A stretch of 51,968 nt of DNA from Desulfobacteraceae bacterium (GCA_011390755.1 JAABRU010000028.1:1-51968); one strand, 5' to 3'. Shown: positions 7,901-17,035, counted from the first letter of the stretch. Made by a program: numbers and translations. Notes: generated by a model not told the origin, from the sequence alone.

Positions 7901-9713
7901 ATCTGTTCTGAAAAAATCCGGTACTGAAATCCGTTTTGAGATCAGCCCGCAGACACTTCGGAAACTGCCGGCTATGCATGAATTTATCTATATTCTGGAA
8001 TATGATCTGGCAGATTACTGCTCCCGGGAAGAAAAAACACCCACTGCCCTGGTGAAAGAACTGCAAAGCGTCGGAATGATTGCAGATGCCCGGATTTTTT
8101 CCCTGTCCGGGGACCTGACTGCCGAATTAAAAAAAGGGGAACTGTGGTATATTGTTCTGTATTCAACCATTCTGGGAAATGATTTTATTGATGCTGCTGT
8201 CGGACTGCCGCGGGAATGTATTTTTTCCATAGACAGGGAAACACTCGGAGATACGGACATTATCTCATATAATATCCGTTCCAAACAGATTTCCTTTGCA
8301 TCCGCATCCCTGCTTTCCAACCCCTACGAAACGGGTGAACAGCCCGCGCCCGGAACTGTTTCGGAAAAAAATTCCGGACCCGCCCCTCCGGAAAAAGCAC
8401 AGGGACAGAAAGAAACAGACAGACTTTCACACAGCACGGCCAAAAGCAGATCGCTTTTACAGGATATCAGAGAATCTGAACTGTGCAGAAGCGATCCCTT
8501 TGCAGATGAAAAAGACAGCGGACGGAATCCGGGCGGCACCGGTGTAAGGGTTGATCCGGAAAAACTGGATAATCTCATCAATCTTGTGGGAGAACTGGTT
8601 ACGGCAGAATCCATGGTAAGCAAAAACCCGGACCTGGAAGGGCTGTCCCTGGAAAGATTTGAAAGATCCGCCCATAATCTGCGCCGGATTATTTCAGAAC
8701 TGCAGAAAGTTGCCATGTCTGTCCGGATGATTTCCCTTGCAGAAATGTTCAGCAATCTGGTAAGAACAGTAAGGGATTTATCCGCAAAGCATGAAAAGAA
8801 GATCCGGGTAAAGCTGCAGGGACAGGATACCCGGACGGATAAAACAGTTATTGAACAGATTAATGAATCTTTACAGAATATTATCCGCTACCATGTACTG
8901 TTCGGGATCGAAGACCCTGAAGAACGCAGCGCGGCCGGAAAACCCGAAACCGCTGTAATCGGCATTGAAGCCCGTCAGGAGGGCGGGGAAATTCTCATCA
9001 CAGTCTCCGATAACGGACGGGGACTGGACCGGAAAAATATCCTGCACCGGGCCGTCAGAAGAGGACTGATACAAAACGATGCCCCGGAACCTTCTTATGA
9101 GGATCTCTGCCGTTTTATTTTCAACCCGGCATTTTACAGCAGTGAAGACCCGGATCGCCATGCCCGGCTGCCCCGGGTCAGGGAGCATCTGGAAAAAATC
9201 AAAGGAAACGCAGATGTGCAGAGCAGCCCCGGCAAAGGGACAATGCTGATTCTGCGGATTCCGGTTTCCCGTACAATCATTGACGGAATGCTGATCCGCA
9301 TCGGCCGGACAATCTGCGCAGTCCCCTTACTGTCTGTGCGGGAGTCCTTTCGCATTGAAAGCAGTCAGATTACCGTTATCATGAGCGGACAGGAAATCAT
9401 CCGGATACGCAATGAGCTGCTGCCGGTTGTCCGGCTTCACAGGATATACGGGATTACAGCGGAACGCACCGAACTGGAAGAAGGCATTCTGATCAGTGTG
9501 TTTTCGGGGCAGAAAAAAATCTGTCTGTTTGCAGATGAAATTATTGGGCATTGTCAGACAGTTGTAAAGGAGATGCCGGAATATATCGGAATGACCGCGG
9601 GTATTTCCGGCTGTACTATTCTGGAAGACGGCGGTATCGGATTTATTCTTGATGTGGGAAGACTGATTGATATGACGGAATCAGAGGATGTTTTTCCATC
9701 TGATTCCGGATAA
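7887..9713 (+). CDS. Degenerate CheA-like protein lacking HPt and kinase boxes
   Basis: 608 residues with a CheA layout but without catalytic parts. The N-terminus (about 1-130) resembles a CheA P2-like region rather than a histidine phosphotransfer domain, and no HPt His motif is present. The P3 dimerisation region is recognisable (VRVDPEKLDNLINLVGELV), as is the C-terminal CheW-like P5 (IIDGMLIRIG to ILDVGRLIDM). In the ATPase domain the N-box, normally R-N-A-x-D-H-G, reads RYHVLFG with Tyr335 in place of the Asn. The G2 box (GRGVGMDVV in CheA) is replaced by RHARLPRVRE. Only DNGRG of G1 remains. It is therefore probably a catalytically dead scaffold or regulator of the genuine CheA encoded at 10617. 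Confidence 0.82.
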   Translation: MEKDESVLKKSGTEIRFEISPQTLRKLPAMHEFIYILEYDLADYCSREEKTPTALVKELQSVGMIADARIFSLSGDLTAELKKGELWYIVLYSTILGNDFIDAAVGLPRECIFSIDRETLGDTDIISYNIRSKQISFASASLLSNPYETGEQPAPGTVSEKNSGPAPPEKAQGQKETDRLSHSTAKSRSLLQDIRESELCRSDPFADEKDSGRNPGGTGVRVDPEKLDNLINLVGELVTAESMVSKNPDLEGLSLERFERSAHNLRRIISELQKVAMSVRMISLAEMFSNLVRTVRDLSAKHEKKIRVKLQGQDTRTDKTVIEQINESLQNIIRYHVLFGIEDPEERSAAGKPETAVIGIEARQEGGEILITVSDNGRGLDRKNILHRAVRRGLIQNDAPEPSYEDLCRFIFNPAFYSSEDPDRHARLPRVREHLEKIKGNADVQSSPGKGTMLILRIPVSRTIIDGMLIRIGRTICAVPLLSVRESFRIESSQITVIMSGQEIIRIRNELLPVVRLHRIYGITAERTELEEGILISVFSGQKKICLFADEIIGHCQTVVKEMPEYIGMTAGISGCTILEDGGIGFILDVGRLIDMTESEDVFPSDSG

Positions 9714-9723
9714 GGAGAGATAT

Positions 9724-10104
9724 ATGTCAGATCGTATTTCTGTTTTGGTGGTGGATGATTTTTCAACAATGCGCAGAATTATCAAAAAAATACTGACCGG
9801 CCTGGGAATCAGCAATATCATCGAAGCCGATAACGGAAGTAAGGCCTGGCGTATTTTAAACGAAGAAAAAGCAGATCTGGTTATCTGCGACTGGAATATG
9901 CCGGAAATGACCGGAAGGGATCTGCTGGAAAAAGTCAGGGCAAAAGAAGAGCTGGCAGAAATCCCCTTTATTATGGTAACTGCCGAAAGTAAAGAGAAAA
10001 TTGCAATAGAAGGCGATAAGGCGCATCTGACCAGTTATATGGGCAAACCCTTCAAACCCAAGGATCTGGAAGAAAAACTCCGGGATGTGCTTTCCGGATT
10101 CTGA
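9724..10104 (+). CDS. cheY: CheY-like single-domain response regulator
   Basis: A 126-residue receiver: VVDDF acidic pair, phosphoacceptor Asp56 in CDWNMP, Thr in VTAESKEK and Lys in GKPFKPKD. The start at 9724 follows AAGGAGAG; the longer open frame from 9688 overlaps the previous gene and is rejected. It lies 10 bp after the CheA-like gene, so it is co-transcribed with it. It is closest in motif to the two minus-strand CheY proteins. Confidence 0.9.
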   Translation: MSDRISVLVVDDFSTMRRIIKKILTGLGISNIIEADNGSKAWRILNEEKADLVICDWNMPEMTGRDLLEKVRAKEELAEIPFIMVTAESKEKIAIEGDKAHLTSYMGKPFKPKDLEEKLRDVLSGF

Positions 10105-10616
10105 AGGGCAAAACCCTAAGCAGAAACCGGAAACCGTCTTTGCCCTCCCTCCGCATCTGCGGCCCGGACGCATTATCAGCGGGGGGGGGGGCAATGCTGT
10201 TGACGTAAGGTCGGAGGAGTGTCAGACTTACAGTTTAACATACTGATATTATTTAGAAAAAGACGTGCTAAACTGTAAGTTCAGCACTCCGGATTTTCTT
10301 AAGGCAGCAGCATGGGGGGGTATACCGTTGACTTTAAGGGTGCAGGGGTGTATTGCATACGCCCGTCAGTCCGGTGTCCGGGGTGCATGCAACAGGGCCC
10401 TGGGGAAAAAAATATTTCTCACGGCAGCAGCACCGGGGAAAAGCGCGGGTATCCTCTTTATCCCCTGCTGCCGCCCGGCAGGCGCGTACCGCATTTTCCC
10501 GGCCGTCTGAATCTGAAAGAACGCTACTGATTTCAGATGATTATCAGTGCCAGGCAATCTGCCGCCTTTGTCTTTCCGCACGACCGAAAAAGAGATCTGA
10601 AAATGAGGATTCTGAA
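10105..10616. other. Intergenic region with a long hairpin
   Basis: About 510 bases without a supported gene. From 10215 to 10292 there is an interrupted palindrome in which GGAGTGTCAGACTTACAGTT pairs with AACTGTAAGTTCAGCACTCC. GTATTGCATACGCCC at about 10350 recurs at 7301. An open frame runs in from 10353 into cheA, but its first 88 residues are not CheA-like. Confidence 0.45.
10215..10292. repeat. Interrupted palindrome upstream of cheA
   Basis: About 20 bases on each side pair well (GGAGTGTCAGACTTACAGTT with AACTGTAAGTTCAGCACTCC), around an AT-rich centre. It resembles the inner arms of family A elements (GGAGTGCC...GGCACTCC) and may be a relative lacking the outer ends. Confidence 0.5.
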
Positions 10617-12887
10617 ATGACGCGAAGGCATGAAAAAAATACACTGCATCCAGAGAGAGAAAAAGACGGAAGGCCGGACAATGCGGTGGAAATATCCCTG
10701 GATGACACAGCAGCCATGCTGATCCAGATTGAAAAAGATGATGTGGATGAGCTGAGACACTTTGGAAAAATTCTTGATACTGTCGGACAGGATATGAAAT
10801 ATCCGGAACACTGCCGGAACCGCATACGGAAGGCGGCAGAAGAAATCCGGGAATTCACCGAAGCAGGACAGGACGGCACCGTTCAGGAAATCCCGGATTC
10901 ATTCATTTCGGAACTGGGAATGATAATTGAAAAAACAATAAGAGAAACAGAGGAAAACGGAAAAGAAGAAATGTCTGATATAAACGGTATGTCCGGAAAA
11001 ACAAAAAAAGAACCGGAAAATGCGGATGCAACGGATTATATGCCGGAAGATGCGGATCTGGATCTGATCGGTGCTTTTATCACCGAAAGCAATGATCTGA
11101 TCACCAATGCAGAGGAAGCGCTTCTTGTACTCGAACGGAATCCGGAGGATATGGAAGCCGTCAGTACCGTCTTTCGGGCTTTTCATAATATCAAAGGCAC
11201 ATCCGCATTTTTTGAACTTTCTCTGATGACAGAACTTGCCCATCACGCGGAATCCCTGCTCAGCAGGGTAAGAGATCAGGAAATCCGCTATGAAGGCGGT
11301 TATCCGGATCTGGCACTGCGTTCCATAGATATGCTCAAAGACCTCTTCCGCAATCTTGAAAATGCAATGGGAGGAGAGCCTTTTACCAAACCGGAAGGCT
11401 ATGGTACTCTGTTTCAGCTTTTACAGAATCCGGAAGCGGAAGGTATTTCCGATACATTCCCGGAACAGGGACCGGCAGAAGATACTGCCGAAAAAAGGGA
11501 AGAAAGCCGGTTTGCGGAAGAAGATAGGGAACTGCCTCTGCCGGAGATGGAGGAAGAAGAGGAAAACGGGGAGGAGGCGGAGGGAACGGAAAAAGATGCT
11601 GTACCTTCCCCGTCCCGGCCGGAAGCCGGAAAACCGGCCGCCAAACCTTCTCCGACAGTCTCCCGGAAAAGCTCTCCGGCCGGTCCCCGGCAGCATACGC
11701 AGCGTTCCCGGCAGGTGGTGGAATCCTCCATCCGTGTACCGACCGACCGCCTTGACCGCTTTATTGATATGGTCGGCGAACTGGTTGTTTCCCATTCCAT
11801 GGTGGCCCAGGATGAGCTGGTGGTGGGCGGAACCTATCATGAACTTCAGAAAAAAGTGGCCCATACCAGCAAAATTGTCCGGGAACTGCAGAATATGAGC
11901 ATGTCCATGCGTATGATTCCCCTGAAAACAACATTCCGCAAAATGGCCCGCCTTGTCAGAGACCTGTCCCACAAATTCGGCAAAAATGTCACCTTTATGA
12001 CCGAAGGGGAAGATACGGAAATTGACCGGAACATGGTGGATATTATCAATGATCCCCTGGTGCATATGGTGCGGAACGCCCTGGATCACGGCATCGAACT
12101 TCCCGAAGAAAGAGAAAGGCTCGACAAACCCCGCTATGGCACGGTTCATCTGTCGGCCTATCATTCCGCAGGAAGTGTTGTGGTGGAAATTACCGATGAC
12201 GGAAGAGGACTGGATCGGGCAGTGCTGACGGCAAGGGCACGGGAAAAAGGTCTCATTGATGACGATGCCGTTCTCAGCGACCGGGATGCCTTTAACCTGA
12301 TTTTTGAACCGGGTTTTTCCACTGCCGAAATCGTATCCGATGTTTCCGGCCGCGGGGTCGGAATGGATGTGGTCAAGCGCAATATTGACAATATCCGCGG
12401 ACATATTGAAATTCAGTCCCGCCCGGGAAAAGGCAGCACTTTCAAAATGAGTCTGCCGCTGACCCTGGCAATTATTGACGGTATGGTTGTGCGCGTGGGA
12501 AAAGAAAAATATGTTATCCCCACCATATCCATTGTCCGCTCGGTACAGCCCGGAACAGAAGATATTTCCACTGTTCTCCGGCGGGGGGAGATGCTGCGTC
12601 TGCAGGGCAAACTGATCCCGGTTTTCCGTCTTGACGAACTCTTTCAGGTGGAAGGCGGTGAAAGTGATATGACCAAAGCCATCGCAGTCGTGGTGGAAAA
12701 CGATGAACAGCAGGTCGGACTGCTGGTGGATGAACTGATCGGAAGCCAGCAGATCGTTATCAAAACACTGGGGGAAACACTGGGAAATATTATCGGTATT
12801 TCCGGAAGTGCCATCATGCCGGATGGAAAAGTCGGTCTGATTCTGGATGTGGGAGGCCTGGTGCGGCTTGCCAATACAGGAAACTGA
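10617..12887 (+). CDS. cheA: Chemotaxis histidine kinase CheA
   Basis: 756 residues. The HPt domain spans about 145-250, with phosphorylatable His190 in AFHNIKGTSAFF. An acidic, proline-rich linker (about 275-365) replaces a clear P2 domain. P3 starts at SSIRVPTDRLDRFIDMVGEL. The ATPase domain is intact: N-box VRNALDHGIE, G1 DDGRGLD, F-box GFSTAE and G2 GRGVGMDVV. The P5 CheW-like domain begins at IIDGMVVRVG. The 110 residues before the HPt domain are acidic and not recognised. The ATG at 10617 is chosen because GAGG lies at 10605-10608 and the upstream extension looks like intergenic repeat. It should phosphorylate the CheY proteins and CheB of the island. Confidence 0.93.
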   Translation: MTRRHEKNTLHPEREKDGRPDNAVEISLDDTAAMLIQIEKDDVDELRHFGKILDTVGQDMKYPEHCRNRIRKAAEEIREFTEAGQDGTVQEIPDSFISELGMIIEKTIRETEENGKEEMSDINGMSGKTKKEPENADATDYMPEDADLDLIGAFITESNDLITNAEEALLVLERNPEDMEAVSTVFRAFHNIKGTSAFFELSLMTELAHHAESLLSRVRDQEIRYEGGYPDLALRSIDMLKDLFRNLENAMGGEPFTKPEGYGTLFQLLQNPEAEGISDTFPEQGPAEDTAEKREESRFAEEDRELPLPEMEEEEENGEEAEGTEKDAVPSPSRPEAGKPAAKPSPTVSRKSSPAGPRQHTQRSRQVVESSIRVPTDRLDRFIDMVGELVVSHSMVAQDELVVGGTYHELQKKVAHTSKIVRELQNMSMSMRMIPLKTTFRKMARLVRDLSHKFGKNVTFMTEGEDTEIDRNMVDIINDPLVHMVRNALDHGIELPEERERLDKPRYGTVHLSAYHSAGSVVVEITDDGRGLDRAVLTARAREKGLIDDDAVLSDRDAFNLIFEPGFSTAEIVSDVSGRGVGMDVVKRNIDNIRGHIEIQSRPGKGSTFKMSLPLTLAIIDGMVVRVGKEKYVIPTISIVRSVQPGTEDISTVLRRGEMLRLQGKLIPVFRLDELFQVEGGESDMTKAIAVVVENDEQQVGLLVDELIGSQQIVIKTLGETLGNIIGISGSAIMPDGKVGLILDVGGLVRLANTGN

Positions 12888-12921
12888 AGCAGCCGGTGCT
12901 ACTGCACAGAAAGGAAAAGCA

Positions 12922-13737
12922 ATGAACCTGATGTCGGCTGAACTCAGTGAAAAACAATTCCGGAAAATCAGTCAGCTGATTTACAATCTGTGCGGCATCA
13001 ATCTGAAAGACGGAAAACAGGCACTGGTCAGGGCGCGTCTGATGAAACGTCTGCGGGCACTGAAACTGGACAGTTTTGATGAATATATGAAATATCTGGA
13101 CGGCGATCAGGGCACACAGGAACTCAGTTACCTGATTGATGTCATGACCACCAACAAAACCAGTTTTTTCAGAGAACCGGAACATTTCAAATTTTTATGC
13201 GACCATGTACTGCCGAAACTCAGAAGCTCCAGACTGAGATTCTGGACAGCGGCCTGTTCCTCGGGTGAAGAACCCTTTTCCCTGGCCATGCTTCTCAAAG
13301 AGCATCTTCCGAATGCGGATACACGGGATGTGAAAATTCTGGCAACGGATATTTCCATGAAAATGCTTGAAAAAGCCAGAAACGGGGTGTACAGCGAAGA
13401 ACTGGTCAGGGATGTCCCCTCCCGGTTTTCCAAAAAATATTTTGATAAATTTTCACAAAATTCAATAAACTATTACCGGGTAAAAGATAATGTCAAAGCA
13501 ATGGTACGCCTGGGGTGGCTGAACCTGATGGATCCATGGCCCATGAAAGGCCCCTTTCATGTGATTTTCTGCCGCAATGTGATGATTTATTTTGACAGAC
13601 CCACGCAGCAGAGACTGATAAACCGATTATGGGAACTTCTGGATTCCGGCGGTTATCTTTTTGTCGGTCACTCCGAAGGATTATCTGCGGTTTCACATAA
13701 ATTCAGGTATGTCCGGCCTGCTGTTTATAAAAAATGA
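12922..13737 (+). CDS. cheR: CheR chemoreceptor glutamate methyltransferase
   Basis: 271 residues. CheR_N comprises about residues 1-75, and the catalytic domain shows TTNKTSFFREPEHF, WTAACSSGEEPFSLAM, ILATDIS and FCRNVMIYFD, the standard CheR signature set. The ATG at 12922 follows AAAGGAAAAGC and lies 35 bp after cheA, in the same operon. It is more canonical than the CheR at 169-1002, and with CheB and CheD here it forms the adaptation set for the receptor at 15430. Confidence 0.93.
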   Translation: MNLMSAELSEKQFRKISQLIYNLCGINLKDGKQALVRARLMKRLRALKLDSFDEYMKYLDGDQGTQELSYLIDVMTTNKTSFFREPEHFKFLCDHVLPKLRSSRLRFWTAACSSGEEPFSLAMLLKEHLPNADTRDVKILATDISMKMLEKARNGVYSEELVRDVPSRFSKKYFDKFSQNSINYYRVKDNVKAMVRLGWLNLMDPWPMKGPFHVIFCRNVMIYFDRPTQQRLINRLWELLDSGGYLFVGHSEGLSAVSHKFRYVRPAVYKK

Positions 13738-13762
13738 TTTTCATCAGCTTTAGGTTTGATAA

Positions 13763-14236
13763 ATGAGACATGTTGTTTTAGTGGGAGATATGAAAGTCGG
13801 AAGAAGTGATGATATACTTGTCACACATGCACTGGGCAGTTGTCTGGGACTGATGATTTATGATCCGGAGGCCAAAGTCGGGGGACTGCTTCACGCCATG
13901 CTTCCGCTGTCCAAAATAAATCCGCAGAAAGCCGAAGCCAATCCCTTTATGTTTGTGGATACCGGAGTGCCGAAACTCTTCAAATCCGTATACGAGCTGG
14001 GGGGGAAAAAAAACCGGATGATCGTCAAGGCAGCAGGATGCGGGCGTCCTTTGAGCAATAATGAAATGTTTAAAATCGGGGAAAGAAATTATATTGTTTT
14101 AAAAAAAATCCTTTGGAAAAACAATGTTCTGTTAGAGTCGGAAGATATTGGGGGCACAACCAGCCGCACCGTCCATTTTGAACTTTCCAGCGGAAGAATT
14201 ATTATCAGCAGCAATAATCAGAAACAGGAGCTGTAA
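13763..14236 (+). CDS. cheD: CheD chemoreceptor glutamine deamidase
   Basis: 157 residues. The catalytic triad known from Thermotoga CheD falls at the same numbers here: Thr21, Cys27 (THALGSCLGL) and His44 (GGLLHAMLPL). AAGCGRPL is also conserved. CheD deamidates receptor glutamines and in many bacteria is modulated by CheC; a CheX/CheC-type protein is encoded at 17498. It follows cheR by 25 bp. Its TAA stop is the first three bases of a family A repeat. Confidence 0.93.
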   Translation: MRHVVLVGDMKVGRSDDILVTHALGSCLGLMIYDPEAKVGGLLHAMLPLSKINPQKAEANPFMFVDTGVPKLFKSVYELGGKKNRMIVKAAGCGRPLSNNEMFKIGERNYIVLKKILWKNNVLLESEDIGGTTSRTVHFELSSGRIIISSNNQKQEL

Positions 14237-14361
14237 GGAAATTTCCAAATATGAATGTACCATGTCTGAAAGGGTCACAAACTGAAAGTCTGTGACTTTC
14301 CGGACACTGCCAAATTTTCCGTTTGGCAGTCCTTTGGCAGATTCTTTTCAGGAAATTACCT
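14234..14361. repeat. Family A palindromic element (copy 2, diverged)
   Basis: Runs from TAAGGAAATTTCCAAATATG to TTTCAGGAAATTACC with the internal ACTGAAAGTCTGTGAC block. More diverged than copy 1. Its left end contains the stop codon of cheD. Confidence 0.7.
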
Positions 14362-14410
14362 GCATCCTGTCCGATCATGGACGTTTATATGAAAATGTTG
14401 AATGCTTAAT

Positions 14411-14513
14411 TAGGAGTTACGCAGTTGAAACATAAGCCACTGTTTTTATTGACTGTGATTTTTTGGCATACATAGTAAATTCAAATAGTTAAAATTCAAC
14501 TGCGTAAGTCCTA
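14411..14513. mobile_element. TTACGCAG MITE-like element (copy 1) with 7-bp duplication
   Basis: A 103-bp element with terminal inverted repeats TAGGAGTTACGCAGTTGAA and TTCAACTGCGTAAGTCCTA. It is flanked by the perfect direct repeat GCTTAAT at 14404-14410 and 14514-14520. The uninterrupted host sequence, with a single GCTTAAT, can be read as the complement of 42919-42958, which supports a real insertion. No coding capacity. Other copies: 34553-34653 and about 51674-51775. Confidence 0.8.
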
Positions 14514-14725
14514 GCTTAATATTGAATGTTTAATTATTACAGTCTGTAACAGTTCCTCATTTTCATGTTTCGCTGTGAGTCAGAGATCATGGACGTTTAT
14601 ATGAAAGTGTCTGCGAAAAACCGGCTCTTCGGCCTTATTTTTCGCACTCCGTGCAGCTTTCATGTTTTGTTGTGAGTGATAACTCATGGCCGTTTATATG
14701 AAAGTCTCCACGCGTACCCCGTTCA

Positions 14726-14868
14726 ACGGCATTAAGTTAAGCCAAAAATTCCCTCCCCCGGTGGGAGGGGTCAGGGGAGGGGGAAGACAGCAGCCTGTAA
14801 TTATCAGACGTTTTCACCCTCCCCTGCCCCGCCCTCAGGGGAGGGGAGTCTTAACTTAACGGCATTGA
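14726..14868. repeat. Family F GC-rich palindromic element (copy 1)
   Basis: The ends read CGGCATTAAGTTAAG and CTTAACTTAACGGCATTG. The arms carry CCCTCCCCCGGTGGGAGGGG and matching CCCCTCCC tracts around a centre with AACGTC. Copies are at about 15213-15342 and, in reverse, 42679-42824. Confidence 0.7.
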
Positions 14869-15212
14869 AGCGGAGCCCGGGAACGGGTTGAAACTTTCAT
14901 GCTTCGTTGTGAGTCAGGGATCATGGACGTTTATATGAAAGTGTCTGCGAAAAACCGGCCCCGGCCTTCATTTTCGCACTCCGCGCAGCCTGACCCGTTC
15001 CCGGGCTCCGCCTGGGAACGCATGGGGTGAGAGGCTCTGCCTCACACACTGCCGGAGCGCGGGAACGGGTCAGGCTGCGCTGTGACCGTCAGTCATGGCC
15101 GTTTATATGAAAGTCTCCCCGCTCACCCCGTTCCCGCGCTCCTCGCGGGAACGGAAAAAAGGCTTTCATGCTTTGCTGTGACTGCGTATCAGGGCCGTTT
15201 ACAAGCTGAAGG

Positions 15213-15342
15213 CCAATGTCATTGATTAAGACCCCCCTCCCTGAGAGAGGGGCAGGGGGAGGGTGGAAACGTCATTAACTGCAGCGTTGTTTCCCCCCTC
15301 CCACCGGGGGAGGGGAATATTCTGCTTACGTCAATGACATTG
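15213..15342. repeat. Family F GC-rich palindromic element (copy 2)
   Basis: Begins CAATGTCATTGATTAAGAC and ends TACGTCAATGACATTG, with CCCTCCCTGAGAGAGGGG and CCCACCGGGGGAGGGG arms. It lies just upstream of the chemoreceptor gene, so it may separate that gene from the cheA-cheD operon. Confidence 0.7.
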
Positions 15343-15429
15343 AGCTGAAGGCATCATCGGAAAAATTTGGGAAAAATTTGGGAAAAATTGGCAAAATATT
15401 GAAAATACGTCAGGGAATCAACAAATAAA

Positions 15430-16773
15430 ATGCAGCAGTCCGCTTTTGTTCAGAAGACAGGAAAAATTTTTTTTACCATGGTCATTTCCTCGGTGCTGCT
15501 GGCCTTTGCTTTCAGTACAGTGGAATTTCTGTATGAGAAAAAACGCTTGTCTGCTGATTTTGAAAATTCCATCATACCGGTTTCCCGGCGCATTGCCAAC
15601 ACCCTGGCAGCAAGTCTGTGGTTTGTGAATAAAGATCAGGCCACAGATATTATGGAACTGGAAATGGATAACCGGAAAATTCATGCCATCCGGGTTCGGG
15701 AAAAAGACGGGAAAACCGTTTTTGCGGCCCGGAAAAGGGATGAAAAAGGAAATATGATTGCTGCCGAAGATGATAATTTCGGGGAAAAATACATCCTGAA
15801 AACCAGGGTGATTTATCATGATGATATGGATATCGGTTATGCGGATATTTTTTTTTCCGCACAGGAGATGAATGCGTCCCTCCGGAACCTAATCCGTTAT
15901 ATGGCGGTGAAAGCCTGTATCATGAGCCTGCTGCTGTCCGCGCTCCTGCTGCTCATTGTCCGCCTGACACTGCTCAATAAAATCCGTGATGTCATTCAGG
16001 GGCTGAACAGTGTGGGACAAAAGATTGAATCCGCATCGCACCGGGTTTCTTCCACAGGACAGCATCTTACAGAAGGGACATCCCGGCAGGCCGCTGCCGT
16101 GGAACAGACCTCTGCATCTTTGGAAGAAATTTCTTCCATGATTCAGCAGAATGCCCGGAATATCAGACATGCCGACCAGCTGATGACAGAAACATCCCGG
16201 GTGGTTTCCCGTGCTGCTGCTTCTATGGCCGGGCTGACGGCAACAATGGATAAAATCAGTTCCGAAAGCGATGAAACACAAAAAATAATTAAAACCATTG
16301 AGGAAATTGCCTTCCAAACCAATCTTCTTGCCTTAAATGCTGCCGTGGAGGCCGCCCGTGCCGGAGAAAGCGGTTCCGGTTTTGCAGTGGTGGCCGAAGA
16401 AGTGAGAAATCTGGCTATGCGTTCCGGAGATGCAGCCAAAAATACCGCTGCCATGATTGAAACATCCGTGACCGGCATCCGAAGCGGAAACAGGGAAGTC
16501 CTGCAGACCGGCAAAGTTTTTTCACAGGTATCGGAAAGCGCGCGGAAAGTGGCCGGCCTGCTCTCCGAAGTGGCAGCGGCTTCCCAGGACCAGGCCGAAA
16601 GCATCCGGCAGGTCAGCAGGGCAATGACGGATATAGACAGCGTCACCCAGGAGAATGCGGCAGGTGTGCAGGAAACCGCTTCTGCGATTACAGAAATTGA
16701 AACCCAGATTCAGAATATGAATCATTTCGCAGCGAAACTGATGATGCTGTCCGGAGGCAGAAAAACGGGGTGA
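15430..16773 (+). CDS. Methyl-accepting chemotaxis protein
   Basis: A 447-residue membrane chemoreceptor. Transmembrane segment 1 is about residues 13-35, a small periplasmic sensor domain of some 110 residues follows, and transmembrane segment 2 is about 155-180. No clear HAMP domain is seen. The cytoplasmic signalling hairpin tip is intact: [20 protein letters not shown] and [13 protein letters not shown]. Methylation-helix sequence ([14 protein letters not shown]) lies before it. There is no strong ribosome site at the ATG. It is the only receptor in the window and so the likely partner of the CheA/CheW set. A possible shifted tail lies just after the stop codon. Confidence 0.9.
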   Translation: MQQSAFVQKTGKIFFTMVISSVLLAFAFSTVEFLYEKKRLSADFENSIIPVSRRIANTLAASLWFVNKDQATDIMELEMDNRKIHAIRVREKDGKTVFAARKRDEKGNMIAAEDDNFGEKYILKTRVIYHDDMDIGYADIFFSAQEMNASLRNLIRYMAVKACIMSLLLSALLLLIVRLTLLNKIRDVIQGLNSVGQKIESASHRVSSTGQHLTEGTSRQAAAVEQTSASLEEISSMIQQNARNIRHADQLMTETSRVVSRAAASMAGLTATMDKISSESDETQKIIKTIEEIAFQTNLLALNAAVEAARAGESGSGFAVVAEEVRNLAMRSGDAAKNTAAMIETSVTGIRSGNREVLQTGKVFSQVSESARKVAGLLSEVAAASQDQAESIRQVSRAMTDIDSVTQENAAGVQETASAITEIETQIQNMNHFAAKLMMLSGGRKTG

Positions 16774-16936
16774 CAGTGTATCTTCTGAAAAAAATGCTGT
16801 TTCGGAAGCATTCATACCGGCTTCCGCAGCCGCTGAACGGTCCGGGAAACTGATTCCGGCACAATATTCTTCTTTGTCCCTTTCCCGGCAGTGTATGAAA
16901 AAGAGGGGAGATGAAGAAAATTCTGATGATTTCTGA
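16774..16936 (+). pseudogene. Possible frame-shifted C-terminal tail of the chemoreceptor
   Basis: Directly after the receptor stop codon, the +1 frame stays open to TGA at 16934-16936. It encodes an Ala/Ser/Lys-rich tail ending in GDEENSDDF. Flexible tails ending in an acidic-aromatic tether are typical for chemoreceptors that bind CheR/CheB, so the receptor may have lost its tail by a small indel near the A5/G4 runs at 16761-16770. This is an inference from one sequence. Confidence 0.35.
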
Positions 16937-16950
16937 TTCTGTTTCACCAG

Positions 16951-17035
16951 GAACCTGTCCGGAAACCTCCGAAACAGATTTTTGCACCCGCCGAAGGGGG
17001 TAAAACACCTGAAAAAAGGTTTTGGAACAGGCTCT
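16951..17035. repeat. Family G palindromic element (copy 1)
   Basis: Starts GAACCTGTCCGGAAACCTCC and ends GGTTTTGGAACAGGCTCT, an imperfect inverted repeat of about 85 bp. Other copies: 19476-19564, 30649-30752 and 47478-47573. Confidence 0.65.

Larger units (their letters stand above)
14370..15212. repeat. Cluster of family E repeats, invaded by other elements
   Basis: A module of the form CATGTTTCGCTGTGAGT...CATGG(A/C)CGTTTATATGAAAGT appears about five times, separated by GC-rich inverted segments (for example GAACGGGT...ACCCGTTC). A TTACGCAG element (14411-14513) and a family F element (about 14726-14868) sit inside it. No coding sequence was found. A second, reverse-oriented cluster is at about 42425-42965. 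Confidence 0.7.

Noticed and set aside
11421..12404. Minus-strand open frame opposite cheA
   Set aside because: Shadow of cheA; no family resemblance and unusual residue composition.
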